In this document: positions 36,472 through 45,408 of the stretch, piece after piece
How positions within the stretch are numbered: position 1 is the first letter of the stretch
Layout of the letters: the number at the start of each line of letters is the position of its first letter
Origin: Desulforhabdus amnigena
GTDB lineage: Bacteria; Desulfobacterota; Syntrophobacteria; Syntrophobacterales; Syntrophobacteraceae
Assembly: GCF_027925305.1 (NCBI RefSeq)
Contig: NZ_BSDR01000001.1
Coordinates: 771,001-835,000, forward strand
Length of the DNA stretch: 64,000 bases
Reading direction: 5' to 3'
Made by a program: the position numbers and the translations under genes
The notes under the pieces: model-generated
Database searches by the model: none
Told to the model about the DNA's origin: nothing
What the model saw: only the letters and a program-made list of their open reading frames with translations

Positions 36472-36886
36472 TTTTAATGTATTGCTCGTAGACGACGAGG
36501 CGGAATTTCTGGATACCCTTGTGAAGAGGCTGAAAAAACGGAATTTGAATGCCGTTGGGGTCCGGAGCGGTGAGGCTGCCCTTGAGATGCTGAAAGATTC
36601 GCCCATGGATGTGGTTGTGTTGGACGTCAAGATGCCCGGTATGGACGGCATTGAAACCTTAAGGCAGATAAAAAAAATCTGCCCTCTGGTGGAAGTGATC
36701 ATGCTCACGGGGCATGCCAACATGGAAGTGGCGATTCAGGGAATGGAATTAGGGGCTTTCGATTATTTGATGAAACCAATGGAAATAGATGAACTCTTAT
36801 ACAAACTCCAGGATGCTTATAAAAAGAAATTGATCCACGAAAAAAAGATCAACAACATGAAGGAAGGATTGGGCTCAAGACGTTAA
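36464..36886 (+). CDS. Receiver-only response regulator 3 of 3
   Basis: The receiver of about 140 residues has VLLVDDEAEFLDTL, VVVLDVKMPGMDGIETL and FDYLMKPMEIDE. I place the start at the TTG at 36464, preceded by GGAGAGGAAG and overlapping the regulator 2 stop by eight bases. Frames opening earlier at 36404 or 36434 overlap regulator 2 more and lack such a site. Regulators 1 and 3 are closest in sequence, suggesting tandem duplication. Confidence 0.85.
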   Translation: MTDFNVLLVDDEAEFLDTLVKRLKKRNLNAVGVRSGEAALEMLKDSPMDVVVLDVKMPGMDGIETLRQIKKICPLVEVIMLTGHANMEVAIQGMELGAFDYLMKPMEIDELLYKLQDAYKKKLIHEKKINNMKEGLGSRR

Positions 36887-37316
36887 ATGCACGCAGTCCT
36901 GCGGATAGGTGTGGGGTCTCCCACGTGAGGTGCTCCGTATGCTTTCCGATATCAACGCATGGTATTTCTTGGCAGAAGTAATCATCCCGCCCGTCGTGTT
37001 TTGAATTCCCCTTTTTGATGGGGGATTCAGAGGATGTGCTCCTGGCTTCACTTCTCCCTGTCCTCATCGAGGGGGGAATGAAATCTTTTGATAGGGTGAG
37101 AACTTTTGTCGTGCTGAACCAGATAGATACTTACCAAGATTTGTCTCCGTTACTTTTACTTTCTTAAAGGTTTCAGGTGCCGTCAACCGTCCAGGCTAAG
37201 GCAGAAGATTGTGCTGTTCTCCCCCTATGGCATAATGTATTCGATCCACGGGGGAGAAGTTTCTTTGCTCACCAGGTTTCCAGTCTTTACCCTTCGTCCG
37301 ATCCCGAGGGAAGAAC
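36887..37316. other. Intergenic region before PEP-synthase-like copy 2
   Basis: This region of 430 bases has no gene that I can support. It contains a REP-like inverted element, aattccccttttt...ggggatt (about 37004-37027), and a small hairpin gtggggtctcccac near 36910-36925 just after the last regulator, which may end that operon. No sigma-54 promoter was found. The promoter of copy 2 should lie within the last 150 bases. Confidence 0.45.
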
Positions 37317-39962
37317 ATGGCTAAGTTTATTGATTTCCTAAAAAAAATTTCAAAAGTTGGGCGTAAGGGAAAGATGTCGAGCGCGGAGGTCGAAGAACTT
37401 CGAGCTGCGTTCAAAGCCCGTTATCACAACTTCCAATTGCTCTTGAGCGCCAATAACAAGACGCTGGAGCTCATGTCCGAAATGGAGCAGGCCCTGAGGG
37501 GAAACCAGCCCTTCGGTATGTCTTTCATCAGGGCCAACTGTACGGCGATCTCCGTCAATGTTTTCCGCATCATTCAAAACCTGGATCAACTTGCACCGGG
37601 AAAATATCAAAATCTTTATGAACGGTTCAGAATCATTCAGGAGCAGATCAATAACGTTCTCTCTCAGAAAAGGGAAACCATAGGAGAAGACCTCGTACTG
37701 CCTTTTGCTTCGATCGACAAGCATATGGCGGATCAGGTGGGCAGGAAGATGGCCAATGTGGGGGAAGTGAAAAACCGGCTGCACCTGCGAGTTCCCAGCG
37801 GGTTTGTCATATCATCACTGGGATACAGGAAGTTTTACGAGCACAATGATCTGCAGGCAGAGATCGACCGCAGATTGCAGGCGTCCACAGTAGAACAACT
37901 GGATCAACTGTATGCGTTGAGTGCCGATATTCAGCAGCTCATCATTCGGTCCGAGGTCCCCGAAGAGCTTCAAACTGCTATCATGGATGCGTACAGGGAC
38001 TTGGAAAACGAGGCCGGTCCCGGATGCAAAGTTTCCATGAGGAGTAGTGCTTTGGGGGAGGATGCCGCTGGAACTTCTTTTGCCGGTCAATACCGGTCCC
38101 AATTGAATGTGAGTGCGGACAATCTCATTCAGGCCTATAAGGAAATCGTCGCCAGCAAATACAGCCTTCAGGCCATCAGCTATCGCCTGAACCGGGGGAT
38201 TCTGGACGAAGACATCGCCATGTGTGTGGGGTGTATGGTGATGATCAATGCTGTGGCCGGCGGAGTGATCTACTCGCGCAATCCATTGAATATACGGGAT
38301 GATTCTATTTTTATAAACTCAGTTTGGGGATTGCCCAAATCCGTGGTGGACGGCAGTGTCGCTTCGGATCTTTTCGTGGTATCAAGAGAGGAGCCGCTCA
38401 AAATTATCAGGCGCGACATCAAGGAAAAAGAATACAAGTTTGTCTGCTACCCGGAAGAGGGCGTCTGCCGTATGGATGTGACGGGGGAAAAACATACACT
38501 TCCGTCCCTCGATGATGATCAGGTAATGCAGCTTGCGGATATGGCTTTGAAACTGGAGGACTATTATGGTTCTCCCCAGGATATTGAATGGGCTATCGAT
38601 CAGAATGGTTCCATTTTTGTGCTGCAGTGCCGCCCATTGGTACAGTCGGGAGGCGAAGAGGAACGCTTTCAGAAAGCAGGAGAATCGGCGGCGGCAGAAG
38701 GAGAGGTGCTTTTGGAGGGTGGCGCAACGGCAAGCCCTGGTGTGGCATATGGGCCGGTCTTTGTGGTCAAGAAAAACAGCGATACGCTGCAATTTCCGAT
38801 GGGTGCGGTTTTGGTGACTCCGCAGGCATTGCCCAGGGTGGCGGCGCTTCTCAATCGGGCCGTGGCGGTTGTCACGGAACAGGGGAGTGTGGCCGGCCAT
38901 TTGGCGAATGTGGCCAGGGAGTTCGGTGTTCCGGCTCTTTTCGGGATGAAGGACGCGACGGAAGTACTCAAAAATGATGAATATGTAACGGTGGATGCGG
39001 ACGGGTTGAGAGTCTACAAAGGCCGGATCGAACCCCTTCTGGAAAAGGCCCCCCCGAAAAAGAATCTCATGGAAGGAAGTCAGGTCTACGATATTCTGAA
39101 AGATGTCATGCAATACATTACACCTCTGAACCTCCTCGACCCGGATTCGTTGGATTTCAGACCGAGAAATTGCCTGACCTTTCATGATATTACCCGTTTT
39201 TCTCACGAAAAATCCGTAAAGGAGATGTTCAACTTCGGCAGTGAACATCATTTTTCTGAACGGGCCAGCAAACAATTGTTTGTGGATGTGCCCATGCAAT
39301 GGTGGGTGATCAATTTGGACGACGGATTCAAAGAGGACATCGAGGGAAAGTTCGTCATGTTGGACAACATCGTGAGCATCCCCATGCTGGCCCTTTGGGA
39401 AGGGATCAACGCTGTTCCCTGGGCGGGGCCCCCGCCGGTGGATACCAAGGGATTCATGTCCGTGTTGTGGGAGGCTACGACCAATCCGGCCCTGGATCCT
39501 TCCATGGATTCGCCTTATATCAACCGGAACTATTTTATGATTTCCAGGAATTTCCTCAGCCTCAATTCCAGGTTCGGCTTTCATTTTTCTACTATAGAAG
39601 CATTGGTGGGAGAGCGGCCTCACGAAAATTACATCAGTTTTCAACTCAAAGGTGGAGCGGCAGACTTTCAGAGACGGTTGCGGCGCGCTCTCTTTGTGGG
39701 AAGCATTCTCGAGGAGTTCGGCTTCCGCGCCGAAGTGAAAGAAGACGGGGTGTTTGCGCGGCTCGAAGGATATGATGAAGAATATATGAAGGAAAAGTTG
39801 AAAATTCTTGGGTATATGATCATGCATACACGGCAGTTGGATATGGTTATGTCCAATGACGCCTCCTACTATCATCACAGGACGAAAATAATGAACGATC
39901 TCCACAATGTGGTCATCCCCGGTCCCTCGCAAAAGCGGGACGGTAGCGCAAACGCCCGTTAA
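37317..39962 (+). CDS. PEP-synthase-like phosphotransferase with unusual ends (copy 2)
   Basis: The 881-residue protein is a clear paralogue of the one at 18489: same length, same order of parts. The N-terminal helical domain (1-120) includes NQPFGMSFIRANC, where copy 1 has QQLFGMSYLRSQS. The ATP-grasp domain has QVGRKMANVGEV and KVSMRSSALGEDAAGTSFAGQ. The phosphohistidine domain has its likely catalytic His at 528 in VAGHLANVAREFGVP. The C-terminal 300 residues have CLTFHDITRFSHEKSVKEMF and FGFHFSTIEAL but no PEP synthase barrel. It precedes the acyl-CoA synthetase/GNAT and Usp genes, which suggests a role in energy or carbon stress. The acceptor is unknown. Confidence 0.78.
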   Translation: MAKFIDFLKKISKVGRKGKMSSAEVEELRAAFKARYHNFQLLLSANNKTLELMSEMEQALRGNQPFGMSFIRANCTAISVNVFRIIQNLDQLAPGKYQNLYERFRIIQEQINNVLSQKRETIGEDLVLPFASIDKHMADQVGRKMANVGEVKNRLHLRVPSGFVISSLGYRKFYEHNDLQAEIDRRLQASTVEQLDQLYALSADIQQLIIRSEVPEELQTAIMDAYRDLENEAGPGCKVSMRSSALGEDAAGTSFAGQYRSQLNVSADNLIQAYKEIVASKYSLQAISYRLNRGILDEDIAMCVGCMVMINAVAGGVIYSRNPLNIRDDSIFINSVWGLPKSVVDGSVASDLFVVSREEPLKIIRRDIKEKEYKFVCYPEEGVCRMDVTGEKHTLPSLDDDQVMQLADMALKLEDYYGSPQDIEWAIDQNGSIFVLQCRPLVQSGGEEERFQKAGESAAAEGEVLLEGGATASPGVAYGPVFVVKKNSDTLQFPMGAVLVTPQALPRVAALLNRAVAVVTEQGSVAGHLANVAREFGVPALFGMKDATEVLKNDEYVTVDADGLRVYKGRIEPLLEKAPPKKNLMEGSQVYDILKDVMQYITPLNLLDPDSLDFRPRNCLTFHDITRFSHEKSVKEMFNFGSEHHFSERASKQLFVDVPMQWWVINLDDGFKEDIEGKFVMLDNIVSIPMLALWEGINAVPWAGPPPVDTKGFMSVLWEATTNPALDPSMDSPYINRNYFMISRNFLSLNSRFGFHFSTIEALVGERPHENYISFQLKGGAADFQRRLRRALFVGSILEEFGFRAEVKEDGVFARLEGYDEEYMKEKLKILGYMIMHTRQLDMVMSNDASYYHHRTKIMNDLHNVVIPGPSQKRDGSANAR

Positions 39963-40077
39963 GCCGAAGCATACAGATCTTCAAATTTTTCCTCCTGTAC
40001 CCTTTCCCTTGTTTAGCAATCCTGTACTCACTTCGAATCAATTCCTGAACCCTTGGATGGACGGAAGGGAGACGACC

Positions 40078-42753
40078 ATGGGCATTCATAATCTCGACAA
40101 GATCTTTCATCCCGAGGCAGTTGCCGTTGTTGGAGCCAGCCCCAGAATCGGAACAGTTGGTTATGCCTTCGTGGACAATCTGCTGAAAGGAGGTTTCAAG
40201 GGGAAGATTTTTCCGGTCAATCCTCATCACGTGGAAATATTGGGACTGAAAGCGTATCCCTCCCTCGCGGACATTCATCAACCGGTGGATCTTGCCATCG
40301 TTAGCACTCCCATCCATACAGCTCCGGCCATTATTCAGGAGTGCGCCGACGTGAACATCATGGGGGCCATAATTGTCTCCGCGGGCGGCAAAGAAGCGGG
40401 GGCGGAGGGGCGGGAAATTGAATCCAGGATCAAGACCGTGGCCGACAAGGCAGGGATCCGCATTGTGGGACCCAATTGTCTGGGAGTGGTGAGCGCCGAA
40501 AGCAAACTCAATGCCACTTTCGCCAGCCATATGCCTCTGCCCGGCAAGCTCGCTTTCATTTCTCAAAGCGGGGCCATCTGCACCGCCATTCTGGATCTTT
40601 CCCTGAAAGAGAAGAACGGCTTCAGCTATTTCGTGAGCATCGGAAGCATGCTGGACGTGGATTTTGGGGACTTGGTCAATTACCTGGGCAATGACAACAA
40701 CGTGAGCAGTATCGTTTTGTATATAGAAAGCCTGACCCATTTTCGAAAATTCATGAGTGCGGCTCGAGCGGTTTCCAGGATCAAACCCATTGTGGTGCTC
40801 AAAGCGGGGAGATCTGCCGCCGGGGCACGTGCCGCCGCCTCTCACACGGGAGCGCTGGCCGGATCGGACGCCGTCTATGACGCTGCCTTTGTTCGTGCGG
40901 GGATCGTTCGCGTGAACAACATCGAGGAACTGTTCGACTGTGCCGAACTGATGGCCAAACAACCTCGCCCCCAAGGTTCCGGCATGGCCATCATCACCAA
41001 TGCCGGCGGGCCGGGAGTGATGGCTGCCGACGCTCTTGCCTCGTACGGCATGGAACCAGTGACCTTGTCGTCCGATACCATGCAAAAATTGAACAGCATC
41101 CTTCCTCCATATTGGAGCCGGGGAAATCCCATTGATATTCTTGGAGATGCTTCTCCCGACAGGTATCGTAAAGTGCTGGAAGTCTGTATTGCTTCTCCTG
41201 AAATTCGGACCCTCCTGATCATCATGACTCCACAGTCCATGAGTGACCCGACAGGAGTTGCGGAATCCCTGAGTGAACTTTTAAGAGGAAAAGGGCTTTC
41301 CGTCTTCACGGTATGGATGGGGGGACTGGATATGGAAAAAGGACGGAGCATCTTCAATGCAGCGGGTATCCCCACCTATGATACGCCGGAGCGGGCCATA
41401 AGAGCCTTTCAATACATGTGTGCCTACGCGCGGAATATGGAAATGCTGCAACAGATTCCCCAAAAACTTCCTGAAGAACCCGAGTTCGATCAGACATCAG
41501 CGCGGACCATCATTACTGAAGCTCTCGAGCAAGATCACCATCTCCTTACGGAGGTGGAATCCAAGGCGCTTCTGTCGGCTTACGGCATCCCGGTGAATCC
41601 GACGAAAGTTGCGATATCGGCTGAAGAAGCCGTGAGGATTGCGCGTGAAATGGGGTATCCTGTCGTGATGAAGATCCATTCCCGTGATATTACCCACAAG
41701 TCGGATGCCAAGGGAGTCCAGCTCAATCTCAAATACGATGAGGATATACGGGAGGCATATGCCGCCATCATGACCCATGCGGCGGAATATAACCCGCAGG
41801 CCGAGCTCCTCGGAGTGACTGTGCAAACCATGCTTCAGCGGCAGGACTATGAGTTGATCCTGGGGAGTAAGAAAGATGCGGATTTCGGGCCCGTCATTCT
41901 CTTTGGAATGGGCGGAATCATGACGGAAGTCCTCAAGGACCAGGCAATCGCCCTCCCTCCCTTGAATCGACTGCTGGCCCGAAGGCTCATGGAAAGCACA
42001 CGAGTCTACAACCTGCTCAAGGGATACAGAAATCGACCGCCTGCCAATCTGGATCTGCTCGATGAAATCCTTGTGCGGCTCTCTCAACTCGTGATCGATT
42101 TTCCGGAAATCACCGAACTCGATATCAATCCTCTCCTTATCACGGAAAACGGCGCCTGTGCGGTAGATGCCCGGGTTTGCGTGGAGCCCTCTTCGGTGCC
42201 GTCTCCCATGCATCTCGTTATCAGTCCCTATCCCAGTCAATATGAGACAAGTACTGTACTGAAAAATGGAGAAACCATCCTGATCCGTCCCATCAAGCCG
42301 GAAGATGCTCCACTGCTTATGGATCTTTTCAATAGTCTCTCTTCGAAAACCATCTATTTTCGGTTTTTCAGGCCCCTTAAATCCCTCGCCAGGGAAATGC
42401 TGGTCAGGTTCACTCAAATCGACTATGACCGGGACATCGTTTTTGTGGCCTTGCATCGCAGGGACGGTGATGAACGGATTCTCGGGGTAGTCCGTCTCAT
42501 GGGTGACCCGGATGTCACCAAAGCTGAATTTGCTGTTGTGGTGAGCGATTCCTGGCAGGGGAAGGGGGTAGGAGCTGCACTGCTCCAGCAAAGCATATCC
42601 GTGGCCAAGGAACATGGTCTGAAGTTTATCTGGGGTCACGTTCTGCCTGAAAACACAAACATGCTTGCACTCGGTCGTAAACTGGGCTTTATTGTGAAAA
42701 GAATTCCCGGAAGTTCCAACTATGAGCTCAGAATAGACCTATCTAAAACGTGA
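40078..42753 (+). CDS. NDP-forming acyl-CoA synthetase fused to GNAT acetyltransferase (Pat-like)
   Basis: The 891-residue protein has a CoA-binding domain (FHPEAVAVVGASPRIGTVGY), succinyl-CoA-synthetase-like domains, an ATP-grasp domain (about 490-700, YPVVMKIHSRDITHKSDAKGV) and a C-terminal GNAT (about 735-890, ADSWQGKGVGAALL-type acetyl-CoA loop, here VSDSWQGKGVGAALL). The layout is that of protein lysine acetyltransferase Pat. Unlike my recollection of Pat, the phosphohistidine residue of ADP-forming acetyl-CoA synthetases is kept (His256 in AASHTGALAG). It could therefore be both an ATP-making enzyme and an acetyltransferase. The ATG at 40078 has a GGAAGGGAG site. Confidence 0.88.
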   Translation: MGIHNLDKIFHPEAVAVVGASPRIGTVGYAFVDNLLKGGFKGKIFPVNPHHVEILGLKAYPSLADIHQPVDLAIVSTPIHTAPAIIQECADVNIMGAIIVSAGGKEAGAEGREIESRIKTVADKAGIRIVGPNCLGVVSAESKLNATFASHMPLPGKLAFISQSGAICTAILDLSLKEKNGFSYFVSIGSMLDVDFGDLVNYLGNDNNVSSIVLYIESLTHFRKFMSAARAVSRIKPIVVLKAGRSAAGARAAASHTGALAGSDAVYDAAFVRAGIVRVNNIEELFDCAELMAKQPRPQGSGMAIITNAGGPGVMAADALASYGMEPVTLSSDTMQKLNSILPPYWSRGNPIDILGDASPDRYRKVLEVCIASPEIRTLLIIMTPQSMSDPTGVAESLSELLRGKGLSVFTVWMGGLDMEKGRSIFNAAGIPTYDTPERAIRAFQYMCAYARNMEMLQQIPQKLPEEPEFDQTSARTIITEALEQDHHLLTEVESKALLSAYGIPVNPTKVAISAEEAVRIAREMGYPVVMKIHSRDITHKSDAKGVQLNLKYDEDIREAYAAIMTHAAEYNPQAELLGVTVQTMLQRQDYELILGSKKDADFGPVILFGMGGIMTEVLKDQAIALPPLNRLLARRLMESTRVYNLLKGYRNRPPANLDLLDEILVRLSQLVIDFPEITELDINPLLITENGACAVDARVCVEPSSVPSPMHLVISPYPSQYETSTVLKNGETILIRPIKPEDAPLLMDLFNSLSSKTIYFRFFRPLKSLAREMLVRFTQIDYDRDIVFVALHRRDGDERILGVVRLMGDPDVTKAEFAVVVSDSWQGKGVGAALLQQSISVAKEHGLKFIWGHVLPENTNMLALGRKLGFIVKRIPGSSNYELRIDLSKT

Positions 42754-42897
42754 GCAATGGAAAGATATGAGATGGAAAGGGTTGCTTGGTGATATCGTTT
42801 TATAAAAAATCACATTCAACCCCAGGATGATGGATGGGAATTGTCGTTGCAAGAGAGGGAAGAAAGCCGGCAGTGAATATCCTTTGTGGAGGATGCT

Positions 42898-43866
42898 ATG
42901 GCGAACTCAAAGCGAAAAAGAATATTGGTGGCAGTGGATGAATCACAACAGGCGTTGGATGCGGTTCGTTATGTGAGTCGAACGGTGTCACCCGAAGAGA
43001 CCGAGGTGGTTTTATTTCATGTGGTAACCAGGGTTCCTGAATCTTTTTGGGATACGGAAAAAGAACCTGGCTATCAGTACCGCATTATCAGCATCACCGA
43101 GTGGGAAAAACAGCAGGAGCAGTTGATCAAAGAGTTTATGGAGAATGCAAACAACATCCTTCTGGATGCGGGTTTTCCGCAAGAAGCGGTGGTTGTGAAC
43201 ATTCACGACAGACAGGCTGGCATTGCAAGGGATATTCTCACAGAATCCCTCAACAATTATAACGCCGTCGTTGTAGGGCGCAGAGGGGTAAGTGAGCTGA
43301 AGGATTTGGTTTTGGGCAGTATCGCCACCAAGCTCGTGGAAAAAATCGCTCATGTTCCCCTATGGGTAGTGGGTGGAAGACCCGGGTGCGACAAAATCCT
43401 TCTATGTATGGATAACTCTGAGGGTGCCATGCGAGCTGTGGATTATGTGGCGGAAATCATGGATGGTCGTCCGAATCTGGAGGTGACCCTTTTCCATGCC
43501 ATGCGGGGCTTAAATGTTTTCCAGGAGGTTTTTGGAAAATCCTTTGGATCGGAAAAAGAGAAAGAGTGGCGTGCCGAGATGGAGAGGGAACTGGAAGAGG
43601 CGGAAAAAGCTCTGAAATCTGTTTTTGAAGAAGCCGGCAACCGGCTGCAGAAGGCAGGCCTGGATGCTTCCAGAATCCGTCAAATGATCGTGAAAGGGGT
43701 AACCAGCCGTGCCGGAGCCATTTTGGAGGAAGCGAAACGTGGAGAAATCGGCACAATAGTTATTGGCAGAAGAGGACTATCCAAGGTAAAAGAATTCTTC
43801 ATGGGGCGCGTGAGCAATAAGGTAATACAGATGGCGCGGGAAAAAACTGTTTGGATTGTCAGTTGA
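42898..43866 (+). CDS. Tandem universal stress protein
   Basis: The 322-residue protein has two UspA domains. The first is KRILVAVDESQQALDAV to VVGRRGVSELKDLVLGSIA. The second is KILLCMDNSEGAMRAV to IVIGRRGLSKVKEFFMGRVSNKV. Both keep the glycine-rich ATP-binding loop. GGAGG precedes the ATG at 42898. It lies between the acyl-CoA synthetase fusion and the beta-helix gene and is probably co-regulated with them. Confidence 0.92.
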   Translation: MANSKRKRILVAVDESQQALDAVRYVSRTVSPEETEVVLFHVVTRVPESFWDTEKEPGYQYRIISITEWEKQQEQLIKEFMENANNILLDAGFPQEAVVVNIHDRQAGIARDILTESLNNYNAVVVGRRGVSELKDLVLGSIATKLVEKIAHVPLWVVGGRPGCDKILLCMDNSEGAMRAVDYVAEIMDGRPNLEVTLFHAMRGLNVFQEVFGKSFGSEKEKEWRAEMERELEEAEKALKSVFEEAGNRLQKAGLDASRIRQMIVKGVTSRAGAILEEAKRGEIGTIVIGRRGLSKVKEFFMGRVSNKVIQMAREKTVWIVS

Positions 43867-43921
43867 CCAGCAAATGTTCCGGGTGGGGAGAGATCTACTG
43901 GATTTTGGGAGGGGACGGCAT

Positions 43922-45346
43922 ATGAAGAAACTGGAAAGGCTTTTGAATCGAATTATAGACCGCGTGAATGTAAATTTGCGAGAACCCGCTTTCGATGTAG
44001 GGCCTTACGTTCGCGGGTTGATACCCTGGGAGAAATTTGTCCGGTTTTACGCGTTTTACGGCCTAACCCTTGAGCATCCCCTCCATTTCCATTTTCATCA
44101 TTCCAGTCTGGCCGGCAGTTATTTTCTGGGAAAGTGCATTGTCGACAATGCAGTTCTTTATAAAAGCGATATCCGTGGAGACGAACTTAAAAGCCGTGGA
44201 GATGTGTTTCGTTACCGGGGACTTGATATTCCACTCCACGATGACGAAGTGATTCGGATCAAGGACAGTTTCCTGGTAAAAAACCTGGTTCATAACAACT
44301 CTCATGATCCGGAGAGTCCCGAGGAATTTCTAATCCAGAATACGGTGGCTTTGCAGTATGCCAATATTCATGGGTCCCCTGTTGAAGGAAGCTTTTTGGG
44401 TCCCTTCGCCACTGTGGATCTTACTACGGTACATGACTGTGTTATTGGAAAATATGCTTACGTCCAAACGGGTGAGGTGACTCACCGTTATGTGGAAGAC
44501 GGGCAGATCTGGATTCATGCGGATAATGCTTTCAATTTCAACTTTCATTTTCATCCCGACGACCTGAACCGTTACGTCCATCTGGTGCCTGGGGAAGTTC
44601 CCACGGGCATATTCATGGATTTTCTGGAGGAACGTAAAAGGGATTTCATCAGTGCTTTTGAGTCGGTGGAGTTGAAACCCAACATTGTTGTACCCGAGGG
44701 AGCTTCGGTCAGCCGCTATGCCGTGATCAAGGGAAATACCTCCATCGGTGAAAATGTTCTGGTGGCTCAGAGGGCCTATCTGGAAAACGCCTGTTTAGGC
44801 AAGGGTTCGAATGCTCAGGAAAATTGCTACATCATCAATTCCCGCCTCGAAGGTTTCAATATCACGGCGCACGGAGGCAAGGTCATCCATGCCAGGTTGG
44901 GCAAAAAGGTGTTCGTGGGTTTCAATGCCTTTCTTCAGGGCAAACCCGATTGTTCCCTCTCCATAGGGGAAGGAAGCATCGTCATGCCCCACACCATCAT
45001 TGACCTGAAGGAGAGCCTGGATATTCCTCCAGGCCAACTCGTTTGGGGTTACATCACGAACAAGAAAGACTTGAGCCGTCACAGTATTTCCCTGGAAGAG
45101 TTGTCGCGTTCGGAAGGTGAGATAGTCATCGGAGCCATGATTTTTCAAGGAAACGGAGGTGATTTTGTGAACGCCTTCCAGAAGCGCATTGAACATATTC
45201 TTGAGGCAAACGGGGCCTACTATGCCAAGGCGACAGGTAACCGTGGGCATGCTCAGTATGTTCAAAGTATTTCTTTCAACATCATACAGCCTTATCTCGA
45301 GGGAGATCTGGGGGGGATGTACCCGACCATCGATATCTGTCCCTGA
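43922..45346 (+). CDS. Left-handed beta-helix protein of unknown function
   Basis: I do not recognise a characterised homologue. The 474-residue protein has two stretches of hexapeptide-like repeats. One is around residues 150-200 (NTVALQYANIHGSPVEGSFLGPFATV). The other is around 255-370 (IVVPEGASVSRYAVIKGNTSIGENVLV... GSIVMPHTIID), typical of acyltransferase or carbonic-anhydrase-like beta-helices. Histidine-rich segments (LHFHFHHSS, FNFNFHFHPDD) could bind metal. The ATG at 43922 has GGAGGGG upstream. A strong bidirectional terminator follows, so it ends the cluster. Confidence 0.7.
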   Translation: MKKLERLLNRIIDRVNVNLREPAFDVGPYVRGLIPWEKFVRFYAFYGLTLEHPLHFHFHHSSLAGSYFLGKCIVDNAVLYKSDIRGDELKSRGDVFRYRGLDIPLHDDEVIRIKDSFLVKNLVHNNSHDPESPEEFLIQNTVALQYANIHGSPVEGSFLGPFATVDLTTVHDCVIGKYAYVQTGEVTHRYVEDGQIWIHADNAFNFNFHFHPDDLNRYVHLVPGEVPTGIFMDFLEERKRDFISAFESVELKPNIVVPEGASVSRYAVIKGNTSIGENVLVAQRAYLENACLGKGSNAQENCYIINSRLEGFNITAHGGKVIHARLGKKVFVGFNAFLQGKPDCSLSIGEGSIVMPHTIIDLKESLDIPPGQLVWGYITNKKDLSRHSISLEELSRSEGEIVIGAMIFQGNGGDFVNAFQKRIEHILEANGAYYAKATGNRGHAQYVQSISFNIIQPYLEGDLGGMYPTIDICP

Positions 45347-45362
45347 TAGAACGAAAAAAAAT

Positions 45363-45398
45363 GGATAACCGTTCACCGCTGGGGGTGAACGGTTATCC
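45363..45398. terminator. Bidirectional terminator with a 15-bp perfect stem
   Basis: The arms ggataaccgttcacc and ggtgaacggttatcc enclose a six-base loop. An A-run lies to the left (T-run on the minus strand) and a loose T-rich stretch to the right. It sits exactly between the convergent beta-helix and endonuclease IV genes. Confidence 0.85.
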
Positions 45399-45408
45399 AA
45401 AATGCATT

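Noticed and set aside
38382-39932. 516-codon minus-strand open frame
   Set aside because: It is the shadow of PEP-synthase-like copy 2. The same applies to the frames antisense to the Pat-like gene (39913-41085 and 41497-42639).
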